Source: Berghia stephanieae
Taxonomy: Eukaryota > Mollusca > Gastropoda > Nudibranchia > Aeolidiidae
Direction: 5' to 3'
Assembly (NCBI GenBank): GCA_034508935.3
Contig: CM067447.1
Span: 36,934,348-36,998,347, forward strand
Length of the DNA: 64,000 nt
Shown here: one piece after another, positions 1 through 18,000 of the stretch
Numbering within the stretch: the stretch's first letter is position 1
Layout of the letters: every line of letters begins with the position of its first letter
The notes under the pieces: generated by a model
Databases searched by the model: none
Seen by the model: the letters and a program-made list of their open reading frames with translations, nothing else
What the model was told of the DNA's origin: nothing
Program-made: the position numbers and the translations under genes

Positions 1-1259
1 TTTTATTCACAGACGTGTATATAAATGGCTGTCCATGTCACCTCCTACATATTGCTGCCAAAACAGCAACCAAAGAACTTTCAATAGATGTGGAAGAACA
101 ATTAGTGGATATATATTTTTATTTAGATAAAAGCAGCAAAAGGTAAAAGGAATTGATCTTTTTCCAACAACAGTGCGGTACATCTCTCCATGCCATCATT
201 AATCATGGTACCACAAGATGGCTTTCCCTGCAGGCCTGCATAGAGCGTATGCTTGAACAATGGGAGCCCCTAAAAGGATTCTTCAAATCCGAACTGGATG
301 CCTTAGGATCCAAGGACAAGGAAACCTCAAAACACACTCGCCTTATTAGGGTTAATAAATTCTTTGCAAGCAGTAGTTCTAAGTTATATTGCCATTTTCT
401 GCTTGAAAATCTGACAATTTTCACTTCTGCAAATCTTATGTTGCAAAAGGAATCACCCCAAATTCATCGCCTCATGGGGAGATTAGATGAGCTTATTACA
501 GATTTGGTTGTGAGGTTCATCCGAGTGTCTGCTGTCCATAATTCAAACACCATTTTTGATATTGACGTGAGCGACAAAAAAAATCAATTGACCAGGAAAG
601 ATTTGAAATTAGGTTCAGCCACAAGAGATTTATTTCAAAAGCTCCAACTAGATCCCTCTTTCTCAGGTCAACAAGAGGACTGCTTTGTTAAAGAAGTGAA
701 GAACTTTTTTATCACTGCCCTTAGATACATTATCAGTAAATTTCCTCTGCAGGACAAATTTCTCATGAATGCTTCAGTTCTGGATGTAAGCAGGAGGCTC
801 TCAAACAGATATTCCATGGTGGAGTATTTCATCAAGAGATTTCCCTGTCTTATCCCAGATGAGAATGTCCAAAATCTCCACTTGGAATTTGCAAAGTTTC
901 AGGCAGAGCCACTGTCCAACGAAATTCTTTCAGAAGAGAGGATAGATGAGCAGTGGCCATAAAATAGCCAGATTAGGACCATGGACAATATACAGAAATT
1001 TCCATGCCTTAGTAGAGTGATGAAGGGGTTGTGTTGCTTAACCCATTCAAATACAGACACAGAGAGAGTGTTCAGTTTGGTTAGGAAGAATAAAACTGAT
1101 TTCTGTTCTTCTCTCTCCACCCAGACCTTGAGCTCTCTTATTGTACAGAAGGTACACATGGCATCAAGAGCTCGGGCCTGTTACCAACATACTTTTTCCT
1201 CTGCTCTTAAAAGGAAGGCCAAAAGTGCTTACTCTAAGAGCCTGCAACCCTCTGATTAG
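1..1259 (+). mobile_element. hAT transposase fragment A, cut by the window edge
   Basis: This is the C-terminal two-thirds of a hAT-type transposase of the kind that gave rise to ZBED/KIAA1586-like host genes. The reading frame is visible from about position 24, crosses a stop near 145, runs open to 962, and resumes in another frame at 981-1259. Seen directly: the TTRWLSL (TRW) block after position 200, a long helical middle, and the hATC dimerisation block (SNTDTERVFS, then a leucine-rich stretch) near 1040-1150. The N-terminal zinc finger and first catalytic part lie left of the window or are lost. The stop and frame change mark a dead copy. No terminal inverted repeat was found. A domesticated host gene is unlikely given the breaks. 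Confidence 0.75.
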
Positions 1260-1742
1260 TTTGTCAGAAACATAATATTGTACATGGTGTAAATAGGCTT
1301 GTTGTTTTTTTATATATTGTTTTATGATACGTGTGACTGAATATATTTGTAAGATTGTTAAAAATTATGACTGGATATGATTAGAATGCAAGATATTTAA
1401 AGATGACTGACTGACTGGCAGTGGAATAAAAACCAACCTTAGATCTGAGAAACTCGAAAGATGAAAGAATATTCGCAGTAAGTGGATTCCTCTTTTGGTC
1501 TCAAATTCCTCTTTTTCAGCTTTGAGATTCCTCTTTGGAGTATGTTAGGGTAGGCACCTCTGATATTGCGCTATATAGAAGCTCTTTTTTTTTTTACCAC
1601 AAAAAATCATACCTGTTTCAATTTCACCTGCTTATTAAATTTTAAAAGAAAATTCTAAAAAATTATTACATTAGTATAGGCAGCAAAGCATAGGACATTC
1701 TAGAAACCTCCATAGGTGGAAATGACTTACTGCTATTTTATA
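1260..1742. other. no gene seen; AT-rich spacer with repeat debris
   Basis: No coding signal is visible. A phrase rich in GATTCCTCTTT at about 1478-1560 recurs at about 22245-22335, so it is part of a dispersed repeat. The end of a SINE tail (GCGCTATATAGAAGCTC) lies near 1567-1590. Confidence 0.5.
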
Positions 1743-2394
1743 AGTGTGTCAGGGACTATTATTTGAAGGCATGTTACCATATAATTGCCAACTTCCCTCT
1801 AGAAAATGAGATCTTGAAACATGCTGAAGTGGGGGATTTATCCAATAACAGTTGTGTATCATTCAGCGCAGTAAGGCTTTTTATCAGAAAGTTAACTCTC
1901 TCCTTACCAGCCATTTTCTCCAAATCTTCACACCCAACTAACACAAAAATATATTTTTTATCACTCAAACACAATAGCAATAATTTCTTTAGCAAAACAT
2001 GCTCTACAACACACTGTTCATTTTCTTTAAATCTGTACAAGAGAATTTTGAATAATAAAAATGTTGGTTGTATCGTAACGAATGTGACGCTTTTCCTATA
2101 GTTGGTAAGGAGAGGGTTAGTGTTTTGATCCTTGTAAAGAATGGAGAAAATTTTGATACTGCTATGGACAATCTGGAGTGTGAATTCAATATCTATAGCA
2201 CTGAAAGCTTTGATCAGGAATTCCTTCAGCTTTCCTCAGTTCAGCAGTGCTTTGCACTAGACAGATTTATTGAATCCCTTGGACTTGGAGTGTTGAATTT
2301 TCAAAGGCTTCCTCACTTCATGTTAGGACTGTTGACCATCCCTCACTTAAATTGTGAATGGGATGGTTTATGTAAATATCATATAGACCCCTAG
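1743..2394 (+). mobile_element. hAT transposase fragment B, split by a MITE
   Basis: This is a second, diverged copy of the segment seen in fragment A. The left part (about 1755-1891) gives YHIIANFPLENEILKHAEV, which aligns with RYIISKFPLQDKFLMNASV of copy A. The right part (2121-2394) gives a dimerisation-like block, LGLLTIPHLNCEWDGL, matching GLCCLTHSNTDTERVFS. The two halves are collinear with copy A once the insertion at 1892-2120 is removed. The copy is short, lacks both ends and has lost the conserved ERVFS residues, so it is a relic. It lies in the same orientation as copy A, so the two may come from one larger cluster. Confidence 0.65.
1892..2120. mobile_element. piggyBac-like MITE, copy 1
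   Basis: A 229-bp non-coding insert sits between a left end TTAACTCTCTCCTTACCA and a right end TGGTAAGGAGAGGGTTAG, which are inverted copies of each other. TTAA at the insertion point and ends starting CCCT/CTCT are typical of piggyBac-superfamily elements. The insert interrupts hAT fragment B exactly at a TTAA-like site. A second family member lies at 60497-60735. There is no open frame inside, so the element is non-autonomous. Confidence 0.7.
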
Positions 2395-2494
2395 AGGATA
2401 AATCAATTACCATTATGGCTATGATATTGTGCTGTGTTGAGTCTAAACGATGGGTCTCGTTAGGATGTTCTGATTTTTCACCTGGAAAAGTTGG

Positions 2495-2685
2495 TTGCTA
2501 TGCCACATCATCATCACCTACAACCACCCTCTCATGGTGGGTGGAGAGGTCGCTTTTGCTGTATCTTCTATCCCAGTTTATCTGATTTCCTTCTCTATGT
2601 TGCTTTGTCTTTGGTGAGATTACTTGGTTTTGTCTAGGCCCTTGCCGGAATCCTTGGTTAAAAGGGAAACAGTCAAATATGGATA
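2495..2685 (+). repeat. dispersed repeat family R2, partial copy
   Basis: This copy shares the phrases GAGATTACTTGGTTTTGTC and AGGGAAACAGTCAAATAT with the copies at 13398-13915 and 33369-33775 (plus strand) and with minus-strand copies near 20470 and 54720. Only the first third is present. It runs straight into a SINE at about 2690. Confidence 0.65.
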
Positions 2686-2689
2686 TGTT

Positions 2690-2889
2690 TTTGCTGACTC
2701 TTTACTCACGTTCTCTCACTGTACTCGGGTTTAAGATGAATCTCTGTTGGAAAAAATTGTAATATCACCATAACCAGCATCATGTCTCGTTCTACATGTT
2801 ACGCATTACTGTTGGTCAGGGACCTTTTGTAAAGCGCTTTGAGCATGTTTAGTGGATATTGCACTATATAAAAGCTCAGGGTATTTTAT
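2690..2889 (+). mobile_element. SINE family 1, 5'-truncated
   Basis: This is the body and tail of the tRNA-derived SINE that is complete at 7084-7389. The shared tail is GCGCTTTGAGCATGTTTAG, then TGGATATTGCACTATATAAA, then an A/T-rich end with TTATTATT. The tRNA-like head is missing. Confidence 0.7.
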
Positions 2890-3074
2890 TATTATTAAAT
2901 GCTGGACTAAAAGCCTTTTTAAATAATAATGAGAAGACCTCAAGGACCAAATACAACAAAAGGGATTAAAGCAGTTTATAAAACAAAGGTTCAGGGCTGA
3001 GAATCTTCCGCCTAAAGGCGGATTTCCGCCTAAATGGTATTTTATCTCCGCCCATCCCATCACATTTCCTCCTT

Positions 3075-3463
<389 letters not shown>

Positions 3464-3879
3464 TTTTTTTCCCTTTGCCTTTCTTTCTATTTCTCTTTTC
3501 TTCTTTATTTTTTTTTTTTGATATAGAATTCAAAATGTCAATACATAAGTTATTCTGGTAAAGAAGTCTCCCCCCCACCCCTATCTCTCTCTCTCTCTCT
3601 TTCTTTCGCAACTATCCATTTAATCATCTGGTATATAGAGATTTAGAGATGATATATTAGAACAAAGCAATGGTGATTGGCTTAGTTTAATCTTTTTTAT
3701 TTTTACCTTTGGACTATGGCTTTAAATTTGAGAGATTCTTGGGTTGTATTTATAAGCTGAATAACTAGGTTTCTTTGCTTGTGTTTGATCGATAGACCGA
3801 GAAATTTTCCTCCTTTTTGACAAATTGCTATTATCATCACTGAATAAAAAAAAAACACTCACCAAAACCAATACATCAA

Positions 3880-4335
3880 CATCCTACCACCGCTACGATT
3901 ACAATCACCACCACATCATTATCCCTACCACCACTACTACTACAAATAGCACCACATCATCCCTACACCATCATCTCTACCACCACTACTACTTCAACCA
4001 CCACCACACCATCAACCCTACTACCACTACTACAACCACCACCTCATCATCATCCCTACCACTACTACAACTACAACCGTCATCCCTACCACCACCACTA
4101 CTACAACCACCACCAAACCATCATCCCTACCACCACTACTACTACAACCACCACAACATCATCCCTACCACCACTACTACTACAACTACCACCTCATCAT
4201 CATTCCTACCACAGCTACTAAAACCACCACCACACAATCATCCATACTACTACTACAATCACTACCTCATCATCCCTAGCACTGTTATTACTACAACCAC
4301 CACCTTATCATCATCCCTACTACAACCACCACATG
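3880..4335 (+). repeat. ACC/ACT-rich minisatellite
   Basis: Imperfect units of roughly 33 bp built on CATCCCTACCACCACTAC plus ACAACCACC recur across about 450 bp. The strand is almost free of G. The threonine/histidine-rich open frame over it is an artefact of this composition. Confidence 0.85.
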
Positions 4336-4339
4336 TTGT

Positions 4340-5044
4340 AATTACACTTTCAACTTTTGAATTCCACCGAATTGTGTCAGAAATTGCTGCAAGACAAATT
4401 TTGAATCGCATCTCAGTAAATTTTAGTGAAATTCAAATTTATAGGTTATGGTCGCATGAATGGGTCATGATCTTCACGATGAAAAATTTCCTCCTTTTTT
4501 GTGACCAGTCATTCTCACCCCTGAAGGTTTTAACTCATTTTCTAATAGAGCATTAATATATTTTTTGACTACAGGCCAGGGCATTATATGTGTCTCCATT
4601 GACACGGCATCAATCTGGGATTTCAAAATTATATCAAATTTGGTCTCTATTGCATCAACAAATCAAAAATAAACTCTTGAATAATAGCAACAGGTTTAGA
4701 ATAAAATTAGGCATCATGAATTATTATTACAGTCCAGCCTGGAAATCTCGAACAAGTCAAGATAGGGTCTATTTGTTGGAGATTTCTGTGTTGAGTATTT
4801 TACAAAGAATGTTAAGAACAATATGAATGAGGTAATGTGGGTGGGTCCTGTTATAATGATTACCGCTTCCCCTCTTTATCTCGGACTGCGTCAAAAGCAA
4901 GGTTAGCTTGATACTGTAAGATGACACAGTCAGCATGTCATATTATTGATTACACACCCGGCACACAACATCATTCAGTGATGATACTCTCCCGCGGGAT
5001 TCCAGGATTTTGGGAATATCTCAGAAATTTTCCACTGAATTTGC
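4340..5044. other. no gene seen
   Basis: Mixed-composition sequence without long frames that resemble a protein. The short phrase AAATTTCCTCCTTTTTTG at 4485 resembles one at 3805, so this is probably old repeat debris. Confidence 0.5.
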
Positions 5045-5267
5045 AGTGTCAAACATTTTCCTCAAAAACCACAAAATCATCATTATGTCATATCTTGACA
5101 CATGTGCACAGTCTCATGAAATTTGCTGACGGTCTCTGTTTTATGATGTCGCCAGATGTCACAATTGACACAAGACCAGTGGTATTCTTTAATGGTTGGA
5201 GGGAAGGGGAGGGACAAATTGGTCTAGATTTTTCTCTCTCTGTTTTAGGTGCCTATTGCCTTTTTAA

Positions 5268-5351
<84 letters not shown>
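5045..5351 (+). repeat. second copy of the (CT)n-tailed repeat
   Basis: This is the partner of 3075-3345. The body at 5045-5270 is followed by about 40 CT dinucleotides at 5271-5351. Confidence 0.65.
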
Positions 5352-5353
<2 letters not shown>

Positions 5354-5499
5354 AGATTTTCATGTTGTCGATTCTATGAAAATATAGGGATTAAAACTGG
5401 GAAATGATCTAGCATCTGTTGTTGCCATGTTCATGTTCTTGCCAAAAGTTGTCACACAAAAAAATGACGAAAGTTGCCATTGATTGTCCATCTCTCATA

Positions 5500-6330
5500 C
5501 TCATAGCACCGGTTCACTTCCCACTGGAGTCCATATCCAGTGGTTCTGCATTTACTCTCTAGTGGTGTCCGCCTCTCATAGTCCCAGGTTCACGCCCCAC
5601 TGTTGTCCACCTCCCATAGTCCCAGGTGCACTCCCCTCTGGTGTCCATATCCAGTGGTTCCGCATTCACTTCTCAATGGTATCCATCTCTCATGTCCCTG
5701 TGTTCAATCCCCACTGATGTGTACTTCCTATAGTCTCAGGTTCACTCCACTGTTGTCCATATCCAGTGGTCCCGTGTTCACTCCCCCATGGTGTCCACCT
5801 CCCATGCTCCCGGGTTCACTCCCCAGTGGTGACCACCTCTCATAGCCCAGTTACTCCCTACTGGTGTCCACCTCTTAGTGCCTTGGTCTCACTCCCCACT
5901 GGTGTGCACCTCCCAAATTCCAGGGTTCATTCACTAATGGTGTCCACCTCCCAAAGTCCCTGGTTTACTCCCCACTGGTGTCCATGTCAGGCGGTTTTGT
6001 GTTCACTCCCTAGTGATGTCCATCTGTCATGGTGCCAGGTTCACTCCCCACTGGTGTCTACCTCACATTGTCCTGTGTTCACTCCCCACTAGTGTCCCAT
6101 CTCAAAAAGTAGGTATACATTCCTCTCTTATATTCTATAGTCCTGGTTGACTCCCCACTTGTGTCTACATCTTACAGACTCCAGTTCATTCCCCATAGAT
6201 GCCACCATCCCATAGCCTCAGGTTTACTCCCCACTAGTGTTCACATTTCAAAGTCCTGGGTTTTCTCTCCACTTTTTATTCTTAGTGCCTGGTTCACTCC
6301 CTACTTGCGTTTACATTCTTGAATTCATTC
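5500..6330 (+). repeat. minisatellite, about 38-bp unit
   Basis: About twenty imperfect units of the form TTCACTCCCCACTGGTGTCC followed by ACCTCCCATAGTCCCAGG run through 830 bp. Units differ by substitutions and small length changes, which implies an old array. All three plus-strand frames stay partly open only because of the repeat. Confidence 0.9.
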
Positions 6331-6857
6331 CCCACTACTGTTCACGTTCCTTCCTCTAATATTGACCTCACCATGGATGTTCATCTTAAGTGGTCCCTGG
6401 TTCAATCCGCACAGCCACTTATGTTGTAGTGAAGCAACACAAGGGCGACGCTTCTTTATCCTCTGATCAATGAGCAATCTATTGCAGTACAGTAGTTGTA
6501 GAGCTCTTTTCGATAAAGACATTGTGAAAAAATTGCTGCGCAATAATTGTTCCACTTGTTACAGTGAAAAAATTGTCTTCCTTTATTTTTTATTTGCTTT
6601 TCTTTTTCCTTTTGTTTTTTTTAATGCGAAAAAATAGTGGTTTTGTCGAAAGTTGTGGCCGCAAATCGCGTTCAGATGCGAGAATGTGACATTTTTAGAT
6701 TTCCTTACTGAACTGTATTTGTTAATATTATAATTATTATTGTTATTATTTGGATAATGTGGTGCTGAAGCATTTAACTGCATTTGGTGCAACTGCAAGA
6801 GCTACCACTATAAGAATAACTACTAACACTTTCGATGTCATTGTTACTACAAGTAAG
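6331..6857. other. no gene seen
   Basis: AT-rich, with poly-T near 6590-6620 and a small AT/ATT tract at 6725-6750. No coding or RNA signal was recognised. Confidence 0.5.
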
Positions 6858-6864
6858 AACTACA

Positions 6865-6896
<32 letters not shown>

Positions 6897-6930
6897 AACT
6901 ACTACTACTACTACTACTATTACTTCAACT
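6858..6930 (+). repeat. (CTA)n microsatellite
   Basis: About 20 CTA/ACT triplets with a few interruptions. Confidence 0.9.
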
Positions 6931-7083
6931 ACATCTATTACCACTACTATTATCGTTGCTGCTGCTGATTTCATTTAATATTGAATGAATCAGGGATTTT
7001 GCTCTGGCCCACCATCCCTGTTAGATTATTACAGTTTGTTGTTTGAAAATGGTGGTATTCTTAAATTAAAAATAAATAAATAA

Positions 7084-7389
7084 AATTGAGCTTTATATAT
7101 AGCGCAATATCCACTAAATGTGCTCAAAGCGCTTTACAAGGGGTCCCTGGTCAACAGCAACATTTAACATGTAGGACGGGACATGACGCCTGTTAGGCGA
7201 TATTACAACTTTTTGGACAAAGACAACGCTGTTAAAGAGCCAGGTACTCATTTTACACCTGAGTACGGTGAGAGAATGTGAGTAAAGAGACTTTTCCAAG
7301 GACTCAAACTATGCGCCGAGCATGAGGCTTGAACCCAGGACCTTCTGATCCGAAAGCGAGTGTCATACCACTAGACCACATAGCCGCAC
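7084..7389 (-). mobile_element. SINE family 1, full-length, tRNA-derived
   Basis: Read on the minus strand, the element opens with a tRNA-like head: GCGGCTATGTGGTCTAGTGG (box A region) at about 7386-7365 and GGTTCAAGCC (box B) at about 7335-7325. It continues through a core containing AGGTGTAAAATGAGTACCTG near 7260-7240 and ends in GCGCTATATATAAAGCTC and an A-rich tail. Boxes A and B are the internal RNA polymerase III promoter of tRNA genes. The copy sits 40 bp upstream of a TMA7 exon. Other copies: 2690-2889, 10984-11287, 20154-20268 and 27096-27300. Confidence 0.85.
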
Positions 7390-7429
7390 TTAACTTGCTT
7401 TTCATTTCCTTTATTAAATCTGTCATCAG

Positions 7430-13159
<5,730 letters not shown>

Positions 13160-13340
13160 CCTTGAAAGATGACCGACATCCCATTTACATCCACCTTCTT
13201 GACTGTTGTATTATAAAAGACTAATCTTATTTTTAATGGCTGGCTTTATCACCTCATCTTTACAGTATACTGCCAGTTTTAAATGTTTCTTTGTGAACTC
13301 TTGACATTCAAAAATAAACATATAAAATTTTCATTTGGAC
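13160..13340 (+). promoter_or_regulatory. TMA7: TMA7 3' UTR with polyadenylation signal AATAAA
   Basis: About 150-180 bp follow the stop before AATAAA at 13313-13318. Cleavage is expected some 15-25 bp later. The short UTR fits a housekeeping ribosome-associated gene. Confidence 0.75.
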
Positions 13341-13397
13341 TTGAGTGTAATTTTTAAGCTCTAGATTTGTTGTTGGAAGTTTGTAACTAATTTAATG

Positions 13398-13915
13398 GGC
13401 AGGGAGGTACATGCTCTGTCTTCTATCCCCCCATACCCGTTTCCCATTTGTGTCCTGTCATTGTCTTGGAATGAGATTACTTAGTTTTGTCCTGATCCTT
13501 GCCGGAGCTCCTTGGCTGGGAGGGAAACAGTCAAATGTATAGTTATAGTTTTGGGAGATGATATTTTTTTCCCTTGTAAATCCTCTCTCTGTTATGTATT
13601 GTATTATGTTTAGTTTACATATTATATAATATAATTGGTAAACATTTGAGTGTATTCCTCTTAGTTGGGACCTGTGCTTGTGTCTGGATGAGACTTTTAG
13701 GTGATCTCAAACTAAGTACATTTGTGGTATGCTCTTGGAATCTACATCTGATCCCTATTTGTTCCCAGTTCCCCTATGTCTTACTTTTTCTTGGGTGCTT
13801 TAATTGTAATTCTATAACTCTTTACTATCCCATTTTCTTCCTTTTTACTGGCGCTGATATAACCTAAATGTGTTGCAAGCGCCGTAAAACCCTTAAAAAC
13901 AAACAAACAAACATA
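13398..13915 (+). repeat. dispersed repeat family R2, longest copy
   Basis: About 515 bp, closely similar over most of its length to 33369-33775. Marker phrases are GAGATTACTTAGTTTTGTCC, GGGAGGGAAACAGTCAAAT, GTCTGGATGAGACTTTTAGG and, near the 3' end, CTAAATGTGTTGCAAGCGCC followed by GTAAAACCCTTAAAAACAAA and (CAAA)n. The A-rich tail suggests a retroposed, SINE-like element, but I see no clear box A/B head. No protein is encoded. Confidence 0.75.
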
Positions 13916-14824
13916 ACTAATTTAATACACTTGTGCGAAAATATGAAGGAAAAACAACTTTCCCTGTATTCATTTTTGCATTGGGAATGCCATTTGAGTA
14001 GCCATTTCCAGCTCAATCTTGAGAGCTTGAGCATTGTGAAGAGTTTGAATTTCCAAATGCAAGAATGTGAAAATTCTTGAATTATACCCCTCCAAAAAAA
14101 TTTAAATATTAGATACTTTGAACAATTTGACTATAGCAATACACCCATATTGCCAGGATCATGGAAAGATATACGTGTTTTGTGTCAATATATAAGAGAA
14201 ATATCAAAAAATATTAAAGGAAACAAATGGCAAACGTGAAGCACAGTTGAAAAGGATTAAGGTAGGGTCTTATAATAGCAGATATTGAAGAAGTGAACAA
14301 TGCTGGCTTTTTTTAATCTTTGGATTTGAAAAGTCGTTGATGGTGGTCTGCTTCTGTATGCAAGGAATAATCCTGTAAACTCAATTTTCAGATTGGGCAA
14401 TGTTGTCATTGCTGCTTTGCTTGACACAGTTCTGTCGGTAGTACAATTTCTTTAACTGCACCGATGTCTTTAAAACTGTCTTGAGATGGATGTTGCAAAG
14501 ATGGTTTCAATTTGATCAATGTTGATGTAGTCCTGGCTTTATTTCCTTTGGAAAGATGTCACCTTGCCCTAGAACAATTTGCCTTACTTGTCTTGGTCCA
14601 TGTTGGGTCATAGGGCTGCAACTATGCTCATCCAGTGCACTTAATTCTGGACCATCATCCTTGGGCGGAGCCAGACTGGGACTAGGGCTGAGCTGGGGGT
14701 TAGTGCAACACCAGTCAAGGTACCAGTGTTGGTATGTTTAGCTGGGATTGGGACGAAAATGATGTTTGCATCTTGTGTTTACATATATTTTTTTTCCTCA
14801 AATGTATTTTTTTGTATTATCAGG
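13916..14824. other. no gene recognised
   Basis: Mostly AT-rich sequence. A minus-strand frame over about 14500-14730 gives a 70-residue stretch (including LSALDEHSCSP and RQVRQIVLGQG) with a protein-like look, but I could not assign it and it lacks a start. It may be transposon debris. Confidence 0.4.
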
Positions 14825-15053
14825 TGTAATGTTTCCAAGTAATTAATTTAATGAATTACATCCCCTGTTTTATAATTTACTTTCACTTTCAATACTTCCA
14901 GTCTTCTACTTTCACTTCCTGTTTTTTGGTTATCTTTGTATCCTGCCGGCAAGCAGCAACCAACTCTGTATCATGCTTATCAATAAACTTTAATCTTCAT
15001 CCATCCATCTTTGCATTATTAAATTATCATTTAATACCCATTCAAACATTACA
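14825..15053 (+). repeat. 5' LTR of the Ty3-type element
   Basis: 229 bp, beginning TGTAATG and ending CATTACA. It contains AATAAA near 14983 and differs from the 3' LTR at only about three sites in one small patch. Confidence 0.95.
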
Positions 15054-18000
15054 TTGGCGACGAGAGGGTACATCCACGCAAGTATTTACTACTTCAAATA
15101 GAGTATTTTATCAATTGCTTAACCTATAGTTCATCACAATCGTGTTTGTAAACAATGGCTTCTCTAGGCTTGCCTACCTACCCAACATTCGACTGTGCAT
15201 CAGCAGGTCGAGCTGTAAGATGGCAGAAGTGGGTCTCTCGTTTGAAAAACTTGTTTGTTGGCTACGGAATAGAGTCCGTTGAAAGACAAAAAGCGCTGCT
15301 ACTCACCTTTGCCGGTGACGAACTCAATGACATCGTTGATACCTTCACTGAAGAACAACTAACTCCGAGAGGCAATGAGACACTTTCAAAACTTTGTGAT
15401 ACAATCACCAACCATTTTAGCCCACAAAGCAATAGGGAATACCAACGATAGGTTTTTCGACATACACACCAGTCATCTGATAACATCGAGGAATTCTACG
15501 CAGAACTGAAACAGCTATCTCTCACTTGTCAGTTCCACGACGCGGATGCCGAAATTAAATCGCAGCTAATATCAGGATGTAAATCGCAAAAAGTACGTGA
15601 AAAAGGTTTATCCAGTCCAGACATTAGTTTGGCTGACCTTCTGACTTATGCCCGCACCGTGCAACTAACCACAGTCCAGGCAAAGCTCATGGCATCAGAT
15701 TCTCCTGTAAACGCAATCAATACGAACTTCGGTCAAAATCACAATAATCAAAGACAACGATCTACCCTACCCCGCAATCAACGTCATCATCATGGCAAAT
15801 GCAACAATTGTGGAGGTGAATGGCCACACATTGGAGGTCAAAACCACTGTCCCGCTCGAAACAAAACATGTCGTGCATGTAACAAACTGCATCATTTTGC
15901 CTTGGTATGCAAATCTACTACAACACGTCATCAAGACCAGCCATCTCAATCGCAATCTCATTCCAGAAGACAAGGTCAAAGTCACAACCTAAGGCGTCGC
16001 GTCCACGTCATAAATTCAGACTCAGACAGAAGTCAAGGTCAAAGTCACAACCTAAGGCGTCGCGTCCACGTCATAAATTCAGACTCAGACTCGGACACTC
16101 CAGTCAATCGTCTCAACACCACCGACACGTACAACTACAATGATACAGAATACGTGTTTGCCACAAACAAGGGAAGTAACCTTCCTCACTTCGCTGTCTC
16201 GATAGGAGACCATGAATTTCAGTTTCTTGCTGACTCAGGTGCTACGATCAATCTCTTAGCAAAGGTTGACTTTGACAAGTTAAATCCCAAACAGATGCTA
16301 CAAACATCATCCAAACGAATTTCAGCATACGGCTCTCCTTCACACATTCCTGTGTTGGGCGTCTTCCATGCTACACTGCGACATGGTACCACCACAACTA
16401 CGGCTCCTATTTACGTCGTCGATCGAAATGAACGCCCCATCTTAGGCTGGCAAACATGCAGTGATTTGCAATTGATTGACACCATCAATCATATCTCACC
16501 AAACCAGAGTGCTCTCGTACAAGAGTTTTCAGACTTATTTACCGGTCTAGGCTGCTTGCAAAACACTCAAGTCAAACTACACATAGACCAAAACATTCAA
16601 CCTATAGCGCAGCATTACCGACGCATTCCATTTCATATCCGCCAAGACGTTGAAAAACAACTCAACAAAGATGAAGAACGGGTGTCATCGAGAAAGCTAC
16701 TGGCCCTACCCCATGGGTATCTCCTATCGTTGTTGTGCCAAAACCCAAGCAACCTGGTAAAGTGCGTGTATGTGTGGACATGCGCTCTGCCAATACAGCC
16801 ATCAAACGTGAACATCACGCGACACCTACACTCGACGAGCTAAAAACAACTATCCGGAGCGAAAATATTTAGCAAAGTAGACCTGAATCAAGGATACAAC
16901 CAAATTGAATTAGAGGAGGCATCAAGATACATCACAACATTTGCCACGCACAAAGGACTCTACAGATACCGCCGTCTTTTCTTTGGAGTAAATTCCGCAA
17001 GCGAAATCTTTCAAGAACAGATCAGACAAGCACTCACCGGTCTGTGAGGCGTCATTAACATCAGCGATGACATCCTCTGCTTGGCAATTCTCAACAAGAT
17101 CATGACGCCAACGTACGGGCATTGTTCCACCGCTTACGAGAAAAATGTCTCACTATCCACAAAGAAAAGTGCAAGTTCAACCAAACATCAATCGAATTTC
17201 TTGGACACACCTTCAGCAAAGACGGAGTCACTCCAAGCCACGAGAAGGTCAAAGCAATTCTTAACCTAGCTACACCCACAAATGCTTCTGAGGTGCGTAG
17301 CTTACTCGGCATGATAAATTTTTGCAGTGCACACCATATTCCACACTACGCATCACTCACACACAATCTGCGCCTACTCACCAAAAAGACCGTCCCATGG
17401 GAGTGGACAACCATCCATACCACCGATTTTAACTCTCTAAAAGCAGCTCTGAGCAAAGCAATCACCTTAGCCTACTTCGACCCAAACAAGCAAACCGATA
17501 TTTATACAGACGGAAGTCCCATAGGGATATCGGCAGTACTTGTTCAAGACGGTCGCATTATACAGTTTGCAAGCCGCACACTTACACCAACCGAACAGAG
17601 ATACTCGCAACAGAACGCGAGGCTCTCGCAATAACTTGGGCGTGTGAATATTTTCACATTTACATCTTCGGATCACCCTTCAAAATACACACCGATCACA
17701 AACCTCTTACCACCATCTTTTCAAATCCCAAAGCCAGGCCATCGCCAAGGATTGAACGCTGGATGCTACGCATGCTACCATACCACTTCACCATTTGCTA
17801 CATAAATGACATAAATTTGACAATCCTGCCGACTTTTTAAGTCGTCACCCAGTCACACACTCTCAAAGCTGTAGAGAACAAACCATAGCCGAAGAATACA
17901 TTAACTACCTCACACACACATCCACACCAAAATCCATGACCCTAGAAGAAGTGGCACACGAAACATCACAAGACCAAACCCTAATGCTCGTTATCCAATC

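Noticed and set aside
5484-6092. Overlapping proline/serine-rich frames of 77-108 codons.
   Set aside because: They are by-products of the 38-bp minisatellite; frames switch between units and no start context or family is visible.
7320-7386. Candidate tRNA gene on the minus strand.
   Set aside because: It is the head of SINE family 1: the same sequence recurs with the SINE body at 10984-11287.
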